Shown here piece after piece: positions 31,751 to 40,114 of a stretch of DNA of 40,114 nt. How positions within the stretch are numbered: the stretch's first letter is position 1; each line of letters begins with the position of its first letter. The stretch is from Anaerolineae bacterium (GTDB lineage Bacteria > Chloroflexota > Anaerolineae > Aggregatilineales > Aggregatilineaceae). The stretch covers positions 1 to 40,114 of the forward strand of contig JAFGHR010000028.1 in assembly GCA_016930015.1 (NCBI GenBank), read 5' to 3'. The translations under genes were made by a program, and so were the position numbers. The notes under the pieces are model-generated. The model saw nothing but the letters and a program-made list of their open reading frames with translations. It did no database searches and had not been told where the DNA came from.

Positions 31751-33400
31751 ATGCAAACAGACAAAGTTATACGCATCTTGCCCTTGGGGGGACTGGGCGA
31801 GATCGGTAAAAACATGTTGCTCGTTGAATATGATAACGATGGGCTGATCATTGATTCCGGCATCATGTTCCCCGAAAATGACATGCTCGGTATCGACTAT
31901 ATCATCCCCGACTATAGTTATATCGTGGACCGTCAGGACGAGCTGACGATTCACGGTATCCTGATCACGCACGGCCACGAGGACCATATCGGCGCCATCG
32001 GCCACGTATTGAGCGCGATTCCGGCCCCGGTGTATGCGACAGCCCTGACCGCGGGCCTGATGGAGATCAAAATGCGGCAGGCCGGACACGCTGACCACCC
32101 GCTGCACGTGTTTAAGGCGGGGGATGTGCTGGACGTAGGGCCATTTTCTGTTGAAACATTCCACGTGTGTCACAGCATCCCCGATGCCGTCGGGTTTGGG
32201 ATCAACACGCCGTTAGGGCTGCTGGTTCATTCAGGCGATTTTAAGTTTGATCATACGCCTGTGGATGGTTGGTCGCCGGATTTTGCCAAGCTGGCCGAAT
32301 TTTCACAGCGCGGCGTGCTGGCCCTGATGGCCGACAGCACCAATGCGGATCACGCGGGTTGGACACCGTCCGAAATGATTATCAATGAGGCGTTTGACAG
32401 CGTATTTCAGCAGGCCGAGGGACGCATCATCGTTGCCACGTTCGCGTCGTTAATCTCCCGTATTCAGCAGGTCGCTACAGCCGCGCTGCGGTTTAACCGT
32501 AAGATGGCGATTGCTGGACACAGCATGATCGAATACATCAAAGTTGCGACAAGACTCGGTTACATTGACCTGCCCAAAGACCTGGTGATCTCGATCGATC
32601 AGGCCAAAAAGCTGCCGCCGGAGCAGGTGGTGATCATGGCGACGGGCACACAGGGCGAACCGACCGCCGTGTTAGGACGTCTCGCCTGGGGGCGCCACCG
32701 CCAATTACAAATCGAGCCGGGCGACACCGTGATCATGTCGGCCCATCCCATCCCCGGCAACGAAGAACTGGTTCATCGCACGATCAACAAATTGATCCAG
32801 CGCGGCGCACACGTTATCTACGATCCGATCGCGTCCGTGCATGTATCGGGCCATGCCAGCCAGGAAGAACTTAAGCTGCTGCATCACCTGCTGCGGCCCA
32901 GGTTTTTTATCCCGGTTCATGGCGAACTGCGGCACCTGACCCAACACAGCCTGTTAGCCCAGACGATGGGCATGTCGCCGGAAAATATCGCCGTGGTCGA
33001 AAATGGCACCGAAATCCTGGTAACATCCGACTCGCTCATAGTAGGCGAACGTGTGCCGGGCGGGTACGTGTTTGTGGACGGGACAGGCGTGGGTGATGTC
33101 GGGCCGATTGTGATGCACGATCGCGAGATTCTGGCCCGTGACGGTTTTGTGATCGCGCAGGTGTTGATCGACGAAACAACCGGCGACCTGATCGAGACTC
33201 CGACGATCCTGTCACGCGGGTTTGTGTTTCTGCGCGAAGCCAGCGGCTTGATCGAAACGGCGCAGTGCCTGATCGAAGAAACCATCGCGGCATCTCAGGG
33301 TAAAGACCTAAAAACCGCCGTCGAAAACGCGCTGACGCGCTTGTTTTACAACGAAACCAAGCGCCGCCCGATGATATTCGCACTCGTCAGCGAAGTCTAA
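31751..33400 (+). CDS. rnj: Ribonuclease J
   Basis: 549 aa, standard RNase J size. Metallo-beta-lactamase/beta-CASP layout: IRILPLGGLGEIGKNMLLVE, the zinc motif ITHGHEDHIGA, VHSGDFKFDHTP, LMADSTNADHAG, then beta-CASP motifs including MATGTQGEPTAVLGR and VHVSGHASQEELKLLHHLLR, and the C-terminal domain ending RRPMIFALVSEV. RNase J degrades and matures mRNA and rRNA by 5'-3' exo- and endonucleolytic cleavage. The ATG at 31751 has GGAG 10 nt upstream; a TTG two codons earlier is a less likely start. A single-gene transcript seems probable. Confidence 0.96.
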   Translation: MQTDKVIRILPLGGLGEIGKNMLLVEYDNDGLIIDSGIMFPENDMLGIDYIIPDYSYIVDRQDELTIHGILITHGHEDHIGAIGHVLSAIPAPVYATALTAGLMEIKMRQAGHADHPLHVFKAGDVLDVGPFSVETFHVCHSIPDAVGFGINTPLGLLVHSGDFKFDHTPVDGWSPDFAKLAEFSQRGVLALMADSTNADHAGWTPSEMIINEAFDSVFQQAEGRIIVATFASLISRIQQVATAALRFNRKMAIAGHSMIEYIKVATRLGYIDLPKDLVISIDQAKKLPPEQVVIMATGTQGEPTAVLGRLAWGRHRQLQIEPGDTVIMSAHPIPGNEELVHRTINKLIQRGAHVIYDPIASVHVSGHASQEELKLLHHLLRPRFFIPVHGELRHLTQHSLLAQTMGMSPENIAVVENGTEILVTSDSLIVGERVPGGYVFVDGTGVGDVGPIVMHDREILARDGFVIAQVLIDETTGDLIETPTILSRGFVFLREASGLIETAQCLIEETIAASQGKDLKTAVENALTRLFYNETKRRPMIFALVSEV

Positions 33401-33418
33401 CACCGGTCCGGGCCGAAT

Positions 33419-33447
33419 TTGCCAGGTTGTGATCCCGTTAGCATAAT
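33419..33447 (+). promoter_or_regulatory. Promoter of the PPIase-KaiC gene run
   Basis: TTGCCA (33419-33424), 17-bp spacer, CATAAT (33442-33447). A hairpin GGCCT-TTG-AGGCC (33458-33470) follows in the leader, enclosed by GGGG/CCCC. The GTG start is at 33516. Confidence 0.6.
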
Positions 33448-33515
33448 AGGGGGACGTGGCCTTTGAGGCCGCCCCAGGATATCGTTGAGTTAACAGCTAG
33501 GCTGAAGGAGCAACC

Positions 33516-34532
33516 GTGCGCTCATACAACGCTCGTTTACCCCGATGGGGATGGCTCGCCGCCAACCTGGTAGTTGTATCGCTGCTGCTGGCCGCCTGTG
33601 CGGGCGGTGGTTCCGATTCGTCATCCGATGCAGCTTCGAACAACAATCCCACCGCCGCCGATCAGACACAGCTTGTCAGCGTTGGCCCAGAGAACGGCGA
33701 TAGTGATGCCGGGGCGCCGCAGGTAGCGGGTGAGCCTACACCAACAGCCGCCGAATCGCTGGCCGCGCTGGTTAACGGTGAGCCGGTTACCATGACCGCG
33801 TTCGAGCGCGAGCGCGAGCGCCGGGCGCTGGGCATGGACATTCAGCCCGCGACTGCTGCCGCGTTTGATGCGATGGTTATTCAGAGCATGATCGACCAGT
33901 TGCTTATCAACCAGGCTGCCGCGCGTGAGGGTATCGCGATCACGGACGAAGAAGTTGACGCCGAATTGACCGTTCAGGCCGAGATCGCCAGCCAGAACAA
34001 TCTATCACTGGAACAGGTTGTTGCCGAGCAGTTGTATACCATGGACGAGTACCGCGAGGCGATTCGTAACATGCTGCTGTGGTACGAAGTCAGCCAGACG
34101 GTTGTGGCCAACATGCCCACGACATCCACGCAGGTTCACGCGCGCCACATTCTGGTGGCTGATGAAACAACCGCGTGGGACTTGCTGACGCAGCTTGATC
34201 AGGGCGCGGATTTCGCCGAACTGGCCGTTACATACTCGCTGGATACATCAACCGGGCGCAGCGGCGGCGATCTTGACTGGGTAAGCCGGGGTGACCTGCT
34301 CCAGCCCGAAGTCGAAGACGCGATTTTTGCGCTCGAACCGGGTGCTCGCAGCGCCGAACCGGTTGTAAGCAGCCTGGGATATCATATTATCGAAGTGTTG
34401 GAGCGCGTGAACGATCGCCCGCTGGATCAGGCTAAGTTGGCCGAACGGCGCGAACAGGTTTTTCTAGACTGGCTTGATATTCAGCGCCAGAGCGCCGATA
34501 TCATACAATACGTGGGTACCAACAGCCAGTAA
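33516..34532 (+). CDS. Lipoprotein peptidyl-prolyl isomerase (PrsA/SurA-like, parvulin type)
   Basis: 338 aa from GTG at 33516, AAGGAG 5 nt upstream. The lipoprotein signal ends at LLLAAC (C28). A Ser/Asn/Thr-rich linker is followed by a SurA-N-like helical chaperone region (~80-200: MTAFERERERRALGMDIQPA onward) and a parvulin PPIase domain (~203-305: VHARHILVADETTAWDLLTQ, DFAELAVTYSLDTSTGRSGG, DLDWVSRGDLLQPEVEDAIF, LGYHIIEVLERV). It would assist folding of exported proteins outside the membrane. It heads a run in one direction with two anchored Thr/Pro-rich proteins (44 bp later) whose folding it might assist (inference). Confidence 0.92.
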   Translation: MRSYNARLPRWGWLAANLVVVSLLLAACAGGGSDSSSDAASNNNPTAADQTQLVSVGPENGDSDAGAPQVAGEPTPTAAESLAALVNGEPVTMTAFERERERRALGMDIQPATAAAFDAMVIQSMIDQLLINQAAAREGIAITDEEVDAELTVQAEIASQNNLSLEQVVAEQLYTMDEYREAIRNMLLWYEVSQTVVANMPTTSTQVHARHILVADETTAWDLLTQLDQGADFAELAVTYSLDTSTGRSGGDLDWVSRGDLLQPEVEDAIFALEPGARSAEPVVSSLGYHIIEVLERVNDRPLDQAKLAERREQVFLDWLDIQRQSADIIQYVGTNSQ

Positions 34533-34576
34533 TGTGACGGTAGAGGGGTAGCAGGGGAAGCCGAAAGGGCCAGGGA

Positions 34577-35383
34577 ATGAACTCATTTTATAACCTGATC
34601 ACGTTTCTTTTTGCGGCGCTGTCGATAGTGGTTATTATCGCCGTGGCTGGGATTGCGTCCGACTCATTAGAGCCGCCGTTCCTTGCGCCTGAGGCGACCA
34701 TGATATTGCCAACGGCGATACCTGTGGGGGCGTTGGAACAGCCTGTTTTTCCGACGTTTACGCCGTCCAGCACGGTGCCGCCCACCGTGACCGTCACGCA
34801 AACGCCGACCATTACGCGCACGCCTACCGCCACGAATACGGCTACCGACACACCGCCTCCTAGCTCCACACCTGGCCCAACGAATACCCTGACGCCCACC
34901 TATACATCCACATCCACCAGCACGCCGACCGCAACGGGGACGTTCACGGCCACGCCCACACCGACCTTCACGCAATCACCGCCCGGCCCGCCGCCTACGG
35001 CTACCAATACGCTCTCGCCGTACCCGTTCATCATCCAGCAGGGCACGCCGCTGCTGCGCGATAATTTCGCGAATGCGTCCGGTTGTAACTGGCAGGGCAT
35101 TGCCGGGCAGGTGATCACCGAACGTGCCGAGCCGGTCGTGGGTGTCCAGGTGCGAATCACCGGGGATAACATTCAGGAGCAGTTTACAATCAGCGGCAGC
35201 AACACGTTTTATGGGCCGTCCGGCTGGGAAATTCCGGTTGATATCCAGGTCAACAATTTCCGCTACGTGGTTGAACTGTGGGCGAACGGGGTGCAGGTGT
35301 CAGAAAGCCAGGAGATCGTGTTCCCAAGTTCCTGCCAGCAAAACCTGGCGCTGATCAATTTTGTGCAGACGCGCCCCTTTTAG
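34577..35383 (+). CDS. Membrane-anchored Thr/Pro-rich protein with C-terminal beta-domain, paralogue 1
   Basis: 268 aa. One N-terminal transmembrane segment (~6-27: [20 protein letters not shown]) is followed by a ~110-residue Thr/Pro/Ser-rich stalk ([20 protein letters not shown] and similar), probably spanning the envelope. The C-terminal ~95 residues form a domain with two conserved Cys: [30 protein letters not shown], then [18 protein letters not shown]. This resembles a carboxypeptidase-regulatory/Ig-like beta-sandwich. The next gene encodes a paralogue with the same plan and low sequence identity. Function unknown. Confidence 0.82.
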   Translation: MNSFYNLITFLFAALSIVVIIAVAGIASDSLEPPFLAPEATMILPTAIPVGALEQPVFPTFTPSSTVPPTVTVTQTPTITRTPTATNTATDTPPPSSTPGPTNTLTPTYTSTSTSTPTATGTFTATPTPTFTQSPPGPPPTATNTLSPYPFIIQQGTPLLRDNFANASGCNWQGIAGQVITERAEPVVGVQVRITGDNIQEQFTISGSNTFYGPSGWEIPVDIQVNNFRYVVELWANGVQVSESQEIVFPSSCQQNLALINFVQTRPF

Positions 35384-35409
35384 AAAAAGAAGTGTGCTGA
35401 ACCGTGCCC

Positions 35410-36243
35410 ATGCAGCCCAAACGGTTTTCCACGCTGTTCGACACGATCACGGTGTTGTTCGTGATCCTGACGGTCGGCGTGCTGGGTTTTGTGATGCTGG
35501 TGCTGCGCGATCCGCAAACGGCGCTTAACCCGTTTCCGCCGCCGACGCTGCCCGATATCGCGATTCTGCCCACGATGACGTACACGCCGACGCCTACCGC
35601 GACCGTGACCGACACACCAACGGCCACAGCTACCGCCACCGCTACGGCCACGGCGACATTTACGCTCACGCCGACCGCCACCTATACAACGACGCCCACA
35701 ACAACGCCCACCCAGGTGATCGTCGCGCCTGTTCAGGATGCGCCGCCTATCGCCACGCAAGAACCGCCTGCGGCGGCGCCGCTGGACGATGGCAGCGGCA
35801 ACGTGATCGATGCGAATCAGGCTGCACTGATCCCGCTTCCGCCGACCGAACCGCCTATTTCGCCGGATCAACTCCCAACGCGGTCGCCGTTCCCGTTTAC
35901 GGCAGTCGAAACCGGGTACCAGGCGAACGCGAATGACCAGGGATGCCAGTGGTTGAGCATTGCCGGGACGGTCACCGGCCTGAACGGTGAACCCCTGCCA
36001 GGGCTGGCGGTTGAGATCAACGGCACAAATTACAACCTGGTGCTTTTTTCCGGTTCGGCGGCGCGATGGGGTGAAGGCGGGTTTGAGTTTAATCTCGGCG
36101 CAGCGCCACGCACAGCCACCTATACGTTACACGTGTTAGGGACGGCAGGCAGCCCGGTATCCGATTTTGTCTATGTGGAAACCGGCAGCACTTGCGAGCG
36201 GAATGTGGCAGTAGTAGAGTTTATACAAAATCACGCGTACTGA
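35410..36243 (+). CDS. Membrane-anchored Thr/Pro-rich protein, paralogue 2
   Basis: 277 aa from ATG at 35410 (GTG at 35404 also possible). Transmembrane segment ~8-33 (DTITVLFVILTVGVLGFVML), a Thr/Ala/Pro stalk including a run of alternating T and A, and a C-terminal domain matching the previous gene: DQGCQWLSIAGTVTGLNGEP, LPGLAVEING, then GSTCERNVAVVEFIQNHAY. Both domains have a Cys near the start and one near the end, so a disulfide bridging the sandwich is plausible. Tandem duplication and divergence from the upstream gene is likely. It precedes the KaiC-like ATPase gene by 27 bp. Confidence 0.82.
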   Translation: MQPKRFSTLFDTITVLFVILTVGVLGFVMLVLRDPQTALNPFPPPTLPDIAILPTMTYTPTPTATVTDTPTATATATATATATFTLTPTATYTTTPTTTPTQVIVAPVQDAPPIATQEPPAAAPLDDGSGNVIDANQAALIPLPPTEPPISPDQLPTRSPFPFTAVETGYQANANDQGCQWLSIAGTVTGLNGEPLPGLAVEINGTNYNLVLFSGSAARWGEGGFEFNLGAAPRTATYTLHVLGTAGSPVSDFVYVETGSTCERNVAVVEFIQNHAY

Positions 36244-36270
36244 AACGATAACAGCGCAGGAGACCGTATT

Positions 36271-37029
36271 ATGCCCGACAGCGAAAATAAGCGTGTTTCA
36301 AGCGGTCTTCCCCGCCTGGACAAAATGCTCGGTGGGGGCTTTATCCCGAACTCGTCCATTTTGCTGCGAGGCGCGCCGGGTACCGGCAAAACCACTCTCG
36401 GCCTGCACTATTTGATCGAGGGCGCGCGCCAGGGCGAAGCGGGTTTATTTATTTCGTTTGAAGAGTTTCCGCAGTCGTTATACCGTGATGCTGCCGGGTT
36501 GGGCTGGGACCTGCCCGCATTAGAGGCTGAGGGCAAGCTGCGCCTGCTGTTTACGTCGCCCAATGTGCTGCGGCAAAGCCTGGCTACGCCTGACAGCGGA
36601 GTGCTCAAAAGCCTGCATGACCACGACATCAAGCGTGTTGTGCTCGACAGCATGACACACTTTACGCAGGTTATCGACGAGGTGCACGAACTGCGCCGCG
36701 TTTATCACCAGATCATCAGCGCGTTTCACCGCGAGCACGTCACCGCGGTGTACCTGGGCGAAGAAATGCGCTCGGATTATACGACCGAGGAAAAAGGCCG
36801 CCTGCCGTTTATCGTGGACTGCGTGGTGATTCTGCGCTACCTGGAAATCGACAGCGCGATCCAGCGGGCGATCGTTGTGTTAAAAATGCGCTCGTCTGCG
36901 CATGACACCGCGATCCACGGTTATACGATCGGCCAGGGTGGGATCACCATCAGCGGCCCGCTGGAAGGTAAAAGCGGCCTGTTGAGCGGGCTTGCCCGGC
37001 GCAGCATGATCAGCACCGTGGTTGAATAA
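36271..37029 (+). CDS. KaiC/RadA-like RecA-superfamily ATPase, single domain
   Basis: 252 aa with one KaiC-type domain. Walker A is RGAPGTGKTTLGLHYLIEG (residues 34-42 for the loop); FISFEEFPQSLYRDA holds the catalytic Glu pair; RVVLDSMTHF is the Walker B strand. N-terminal RVSSGLPRLDKMLGGGFIPN is the family's opening motif. Single-domain KaiC-like proteins act in signalling or as scaffolds in many archaea and bacteria; the cyanobacterial clock role requires two domains and KaiA/KaiB, absent here. Last gene of the run from 33516, closed by a terminator at 37056. Confidence 0.92.
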   Translation: MPDSENKRVSSGLPRLDKMLGGGFIPNSSILLRGAPGTGKTTLGLHYLIEGARQGEAGLFISFEEFPQSLYRDAAGLGWDLPALEAEGKLRLLFTSPNVLRQSLATPDSGVLKSLHDHDIKRVVLDSMTHFTQVIDEVHELRRVYHQIISAFHREHVTAVYLGEEMRSDYTTEEKGRLPFIVDCVVILRYLEIDSAIQRAIVVLKMRSSAHDTAIHGYTIGQGGITISGPLEGKSGLLSGLARRSMISTVVE

Positions 37030-37055
37030 GGTAAATTAACCCGCGAAAAAACCGG

Positions 37056-37093
37056 ACCATACGGAGGACGCGATTCCCCCGTATGGTTTTTTA
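37056..37093 (+). terminator. Rho-independent terminator after the KaiC-like gene
   Basis: ACCATACGG (37056-37064) pairs perfectly with CCGTATGGT (37079-37087) across a 14-nt loop, followed by TTTTTATT. Confidence 0.9.
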
Positions 37094-37157
37094 TTGCGTT
37101 ACGATATCCGTGCACCGCCTGGCACCTCGTGCCGCCTGTACCAACCGCTCGAACATG

Positions 37158-37186
37158 TGGACGTACCGGCCCACCTCGCGTAGAAT
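37158..37186 (+). promoter_or_regulatory. Candidate promoter of the MFS gene
   Basis: TGGACG (37158-37163), 17-bp spacer, TAGAAT (37181-37186), 38 nt before the ATG. Confidence 0.5.
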
Positions 37187-37223
37187 AGTCGTGTATTTTT
37201 GACTCCGAAGGGATGGACTATCC

Positions 37224-38546
37224 ATGGCCCAGGCCGCACAGCTTACGGCTTCCAGCCGTGAACGTATCCACCAACGTAATTTCTGGTGTTTCTTGGGTGA
37301 TTTTTTATTTTTTTCGGTGGGATTTAACTTACTCGGTCCCAGCACAGTCATTCCCGATTTTGTGCGCAGCCTGACGGATTCTGAAATCCTGATCGGGTTT
37401 TCCGGGCAAATGTTCGAGGTGGGTTGGCTGCTGCCTCAACTGTTGATCGCGCGGCGGCTTATGCACGTGTCGCGCAAAAAATGGTGGTTTGTCGGCCCCA
37501 ATATCCCCGTGCGGATGCTCATGTTGATCCTGGCAGTCGTTGTCATGCTCCTGGGGCCGGATCGCCCGCATGCGATTCTGGCGGCGTTTTTGGTGTTCTA
37601 CGCTGCGATCGCGATCGGCGATGGCCTGGTTGGTGTGCCCTGGCTGGACCTGACGGCGAGCAGCCTGGATGATCGGCGCCGCGCCCGCCTGTATGGCCTG
37701 GGCACAGCCACCGTTGGTATTTGTATGCTGGGATTGACGCCGGTGGTGCGTTATATCCTCAGTGACGATGGCCCGGCGTTTCCTAATAACTATGCGGTTG
37801 TGTTTGCCGTGGCGGGTGTTTTGTTCCTGTTCACGATTCCATCCACCCTGCTGATCCGGGAAATTCCCAGTGAGGAAACCAATGAACGCACACCCTCTAT
37901 GCGCGAATACCTGCCGCACCTGTGGCGCGTCTTGCGTGAGGATGTCCCGTTTCGAACCCTGGTTGTCGTCCGGCTGTTGGTGGCGCTGTTAACCATGGCG
38001 TGGCCCTTTTACATCGGGTTTGCGACCGACGATCTAAACATGTCCCGCAGTGTGGCCGTGAGCAACCTGCTGTTGATGCAAACACTCGGCAACGTGGGCG
38101 GCGCGATGCTGTTTTCCCGGATGGGCGACCGGCACACGTTACAGTTTATCCGGCTGGCTCTGCTGGCAGGCGCGATACAACCACTGGCAGCGCTGGCGGC
38201 GGGGACTGTCGGCCCGGCACCGATCTACCTGGCATTTCTGGCGGCGGGGATGGTTCAGGGCATGTTAGGGCTGAGTTTCCTCAACTGGCTGCAGATCTAT
38301 ACCACGCCGGAGCAGCGCCCGACTTACTCCGGCTTGTTCAACTCGGTGTCGGCGGTCGTGCTGGTAACCGCCCCGCTGATGGGCGGGCTGATTGTGGAGA
38401 CGATGGGCTATCGGGGGGTATTTGTTGTCGCACTCGTGCTCGCGCTGATCGCCGTGACGGTTGCCTTCCGTTACCTGGAATCACCGCGCGCTGCCGCCTC
38501 CGCTGCTGAGGTTGTAACTGGTGTACCCGGTTTACTGCCGGATTAG
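37224..38546 (+). CDS. Major facilitator superfamily transporter
   Basis: 440 aa, about twelve hydrophobic segments spaced as in MFS proteins, with a central cytoplasmic loop near residue 215-240 (IREIPSEETNERTPSMREYL). N-terminal half: FWCFLGDFLFFSVGFNLLGP, VVVMLLGPDRPHAILAAFLV. C-terminal half: LMQTLGNVGGAMLFSRMGDR, an MFS signature-like loop with RMGDR, and VLVTAPLMGGLIVETMGYRG. The substrate is not identifiable. ATG at 37224, preceded by GAAGGG. A palindrome at 38571-38588 follows the gene. Confidence 0.9.
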   Translation: MAQAAQLTASSRERIHQRNFWCFLGDFLFFSVGFNLLGPSTVIPDFVRSLTDSEILIGFSGQMFEVGWLLPQLLIARRLMHVSRKKWWFVGPNIPVRMLMLILAVVVMLLGPDRPHAILAAFLVFYAAIAIGDGLVGVPWLDLTASSLDDRRRARLYGLGTATVGICMLGLTPVVRYILSDDGPAFPNNYAVVFAVAGVLFLFTIPSTLLIREIPSEETNERTPSMREYLPHLWRVLREDVPFRTLVVVRLLVALLTMAWPFYIGFATDDLNMSRSVAVSNLLLMQTLGNVGGAMLFSRMGDRHTLQFIRLALLAGAIQPLAALAAGTVGPAPIYLAFLAAGMVQGMLGLSFLNWLQIYTTPEQRPTYSGLFNSVSAVVLVTAPLMGGLIVETMGYRGVFVVALVLALIAVTVAFRYLESPRAAASAAEVVTGVPGLLPD

Positions 38547-38570
38547 ACCGATTACCATATGTATTGTAAA

Positions 38571-38588
38571 CTTGCACGGACGTGCAAG
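38571..38588. promoter_or_regulatory. Operator-like inverted repeat upstream of the DUF3891 gene
   Basis: CTTGCACG-GA-CGTGCAAG is an 18-bp near-palindrome. It has no T-run directly after it, so it fits a protein-binding site better than a terminator. It lies 56 bp before the DUF3891 start codon. Confidence 0.45.
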
Positions 38589-38643
38589 CGTGTACATGCT
38601 GCAATAGCTGTTTTTTGAGATCGTCAGGAGGAACCCGACCGGC

Positions 38644-39426
38644 ATGATCCGCCGTGAAGAAACGACCGCCATGTGGGTGATCCGCCAGGCGGCGCACGCG
38701 ACGATTTCCGGCCAGATTGCCGCGCACTGGCTCGACCGGCAGTATGTGGCCGCGCACCCGCGTGAAGAACTGCTGATGGCGGCATACTGTCATGATGCCG
38801 GGTGGGCGCTCGTCGATGCGCAGCCGCGCATTAATGCGGCAGGTTTGCCGCGTACCTTCACCGAGATGGACCTGAGCGAACATTTCACCATCTGGCAGCG
38901 GAGTATTCAATCGGTTTTTGCGCAAAATCGGTATGCCGGGTTGTTGACCAGCCTGCACTGTACCGCGCTTTACGATCAGCGGCTTGTGCACATAGACGAT
39001 CCGCCCGCCGACCGCGCCCGGATTCACGATTTTCTGGACACGCAACACGCCTGGGAACACACCTTGATCGCGGCTCTGAGTGATCATCCACGTTACGCCC
39101 TGGCCGTCCAACCGGCGGTTTTACAGGCAAATTTGCGGCTGCTCCAGGTGTGGGATTTTTTGTCGCTGCTGCTGTGCATGAGCGAAGTGCCGGAACGGTC
39201 GTTGGATAATGTGCCGCTGCTGCCGGGACAGCATACGGTGCTTCAGGTCGCGCCCGATGGTCCGCGCCATATGGTGCTGCACCCGTTTCCGTTGGAACAA
39301 CCGCTGACAGTATGGATCGATGCGCAGCAGGTGATCGGCGGCCCATTTGATACTGATGCCGCGCTGCAAAACACGCTGTCACAAACGCCGTACAGACCGA
39401 TGGTATTTGAGCTGGGTCCGCACTAA
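38644..39426 (+). CDS. DUF3891 family protein (HD-like)
   Basis: 260 aa. Matches the layout I know for DUF3891: an N-terminal QAAHATISGQIAAHWLDRQY (H18), then LLMAAYCHDAGWALVDAQPR with an HD pair (H50-D51), FTIWQRSIQSVFAQNRYAGL, LLTSLHC, and the C-terminal FPLEQPLTVWIDAQQVIGGP. The H...HD pattern suggests a metal-dependent phosphohydrolase of the HD type, but the family is uncharacterised. ATG at 38644; AGGAGG lies 12 nt upstream, a longer gap than usual. It precedes a response regulator by 47 bp, so a signalling link is possible. Confidence 0.82.
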   Translation: MIRREETTAMWVIRQAAHATISGQIAAHWLDRQYVAAHPREELLMAAYCHDAGWALVDAQPRINAAGLPRTFTEMDLSEHFTIWQRSIQSVFAQNRYAGLLTSLHCTALYDQRLVHIDDPPADRARIHDFLDTQHAWEHTLIAALSDHPRYALAVQPAVLQANLRLLQVWDFLSLLLCMSEVPERSLDNVPLLPGQHTVLQVAPDGPRHMVLHPFPLEQPLTVWIDAQQVIGGPFDTDAALQNTLSQTPYRPMVFELGPH

Positions 39427-39473
39427 AATCAGGACGGGACCCCGTTTGAGTCGTTCGTTGTTCAGGAGGAGCG

Positions 39474-40114
39474 ATGATCGGCCAAACCAACCTTAAAGTG
39501 TTGATTCTCGACACAGACTTTTACGCACGCCAGGCGATTAACAGTTACCTGGCCTGGGATCGGCGCACACGAGTCGTGCACCTGGCCGACACCATGGATT
39601 CGGTGCTGGCATACGTCGAGCGATCGCCGCGTGCCGAATGGCCGGACGTGGTGCTGCTGGACGCCCTGGCTGCCGACTCGCCGGAAGCGTTGGCTGCGCT
39701 GGTCAAACACATCGAAGACACGATCCCCGACGTGATGACCCTGGTGTTGGATCGCCGCCTGAATATGGATACGCTGCGGGCCGTGGTCGAAGCCGATGTC
39801 AACGGTTATTTGCTGCGAAACGAAATCCGTATCCGGATTGCGTGGGCGATTGTGTGGGCGCTCCAGCATGACTTTGTGGTCACAGCATCCGTAAAGGACG
39901 CGCTCCAAAACGAATTTAAAGGCCGTCTGTTCCGGGCCGAGATGGTGCCCGACCGGCGCCAGTATCCCGAACTGACCGATCGTATTCGCCAGGCGCTTCA
40001 ATTATGCGTTGTCGAGGGGATGTCCGCCGAGCTTGCCGCCGACGAAATGGGCATCAGCCCGCATACCGTGCGCAGCTACATCAAAGAGGGCTACCGCATC
40101 CTGGAAGCCTATGA
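39474..40114 (+). CDS. Response regulator-like protein with receiver-like domain and HTH, 3' partial
   Basis: At least 213 aa, no stop before the window end. Start ATG at 39474 with AGGAGG 7 nt upstream. The N-terminal ~125 residues fit a receiver domain: LKVLILDTDFYARQAINSYL (acid pocket D13, D15), PDVVLLDALAAD (phospho-acceptor D63), TLVLDRR and GYLLRNE, where the conserved receiver Lys is Arg. The C-terminal part has a sigma-like HTH: GMSAELAADEMGISPHTVRS followed by YIKEGYRILEAY, as in NarL/LuxR-type regulators. Arg at the Lys position suggests altered phosphorylation control. No cognate histidine kinase is in the window. Follows the DUF3891 gene in the same direction. Confidence 0.85.
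   Translation, partial: MIGQTNLKVLILDTDFYARQAINSYLAWDRRTRVVHLADTMDSVLAYVERSPRAEWPDVVLLDALAADSPEALAALVKHIEDTIPDVMTLVLDRRLNMDTLRAVVEADVNGYLLRNEIRIRIAWAIVWALQHDFVVTASVKDALQNEFKGRLFRAEMVPDRRQYPELTDRIRQALQLCVVEGMSAELAADEMGISPHTVRSYIKEGYRILEAY

Noticed and set aside
35580..35710. Dense short DNA repeats that might be a CRISPR-like or minisatellite array.
   Set aside because: They encode the Thr/Ala/Pro stalk in frame, with variable codons and no constant repeat-spacer structure.
38571..38588. Palindrome after the MFS gene as an intrinsic terminator.
   Set aside because: The loop would be only 2-4 nt and no T-run follows directly; an operator is more consistent.
1..40114. Search of intergenic regions for tRNA, rRNA, tmRNA, riboswitches and CRISPR arrays.
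   Set aside because: No T-loop (GGTTCGAATCC-like) or cloverleaf, no rRNA-like segment, and no repeat-spacer array was seen; riboswitches cannot be excluded by eye.

Overview
The window is about 60% GC and gene-dense, and reads as chromosomal DNA of a bacterium in the phylum Chloroflexota, probably an Anaerolineae-like lineage. This assignment is an inference from gene content: Thr/Pro-rich lipoproteins and membrane-anchored proteins, a HerA-NurA pair beside SbcCD, SpoVS without other sporulation genes, tandem-FHA proteins, RNase J and a KaiC-like ATPase. I found no rRNA, tRNA or CRISPR array.

Layout. 1-666 is the 3' end of a secreted-type protein (fibronectin III plus starch-binding-like domain) followed by a strong terminator. 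From 786 to 15657 nearly everything lies on the minus strand. Read in the direction of transcription: nurA, a 203-aa possible HAS-barrel protein, herA (with a promoter and a LexA-type palindrome), a 204-aa repeat protein and its terminator, a CysQ/HAL2-like phosphatase, sbcD (mre11), an epimerase-like barrel, sbcC (rad50), a methyltransferase, a PyrK-like Fe-S protein, a PIG-L deacetylase, a TPR membrane protein and a PyrD-like flavoprotein. This places the four archaeal-type DNA end-resection proteins (NurA, HerA, Mre11, Rad50) on one strand within 10.5 kb.

15.9-20.3 kb (plus strand) holds a small zinc protein, a double-FHA protein, a PqqD/M50 membrane metalloprotease with four repeated Thr motifs, and an SH3-SGNH lipoprotein. 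20.3-24.5 kb has an inositol-monophosphatase family gene, an RlmD-type RNA methyltransferase, a small membrane protein and a glycosyltransferase. At 24.55-25.39 kb I find an apparent non-autonomous mobile cassette: 16-bp terminal inverted repeats and 9-bp flanking direct repeats around a 137-aa secreted-type protein, with no transposase.

25.6-29.5 kb (plus) carries spoVS, a glycosyltransferase, a HAD hydrolase, a degenerate shikimate-kinase-like protein and a nitrilase-family amidohydrolase. 29.5-31.0 kb (minus) has a NUDIX protein overlapping a lipoprotein gene. 31.3-37.1 kb (plus) has a cold-shock-like protein, RNase J, and an apparent operon of a PPIase lipoprotein, two paralogous Thr/Pro-rich anchored proteins and a KaiC-like ATPase, closed by a terminator. 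37.2-40.1 kb has an MFS transporter, a DUF3891 protein and the start of a response regulator that runs off the end.

Several enzymes keep their fold signature but lack family catalytic residues (PyrD-like, epimerase-like, shikimate-kinase-like, NUDIX), so names taken from fold alone would mislead.
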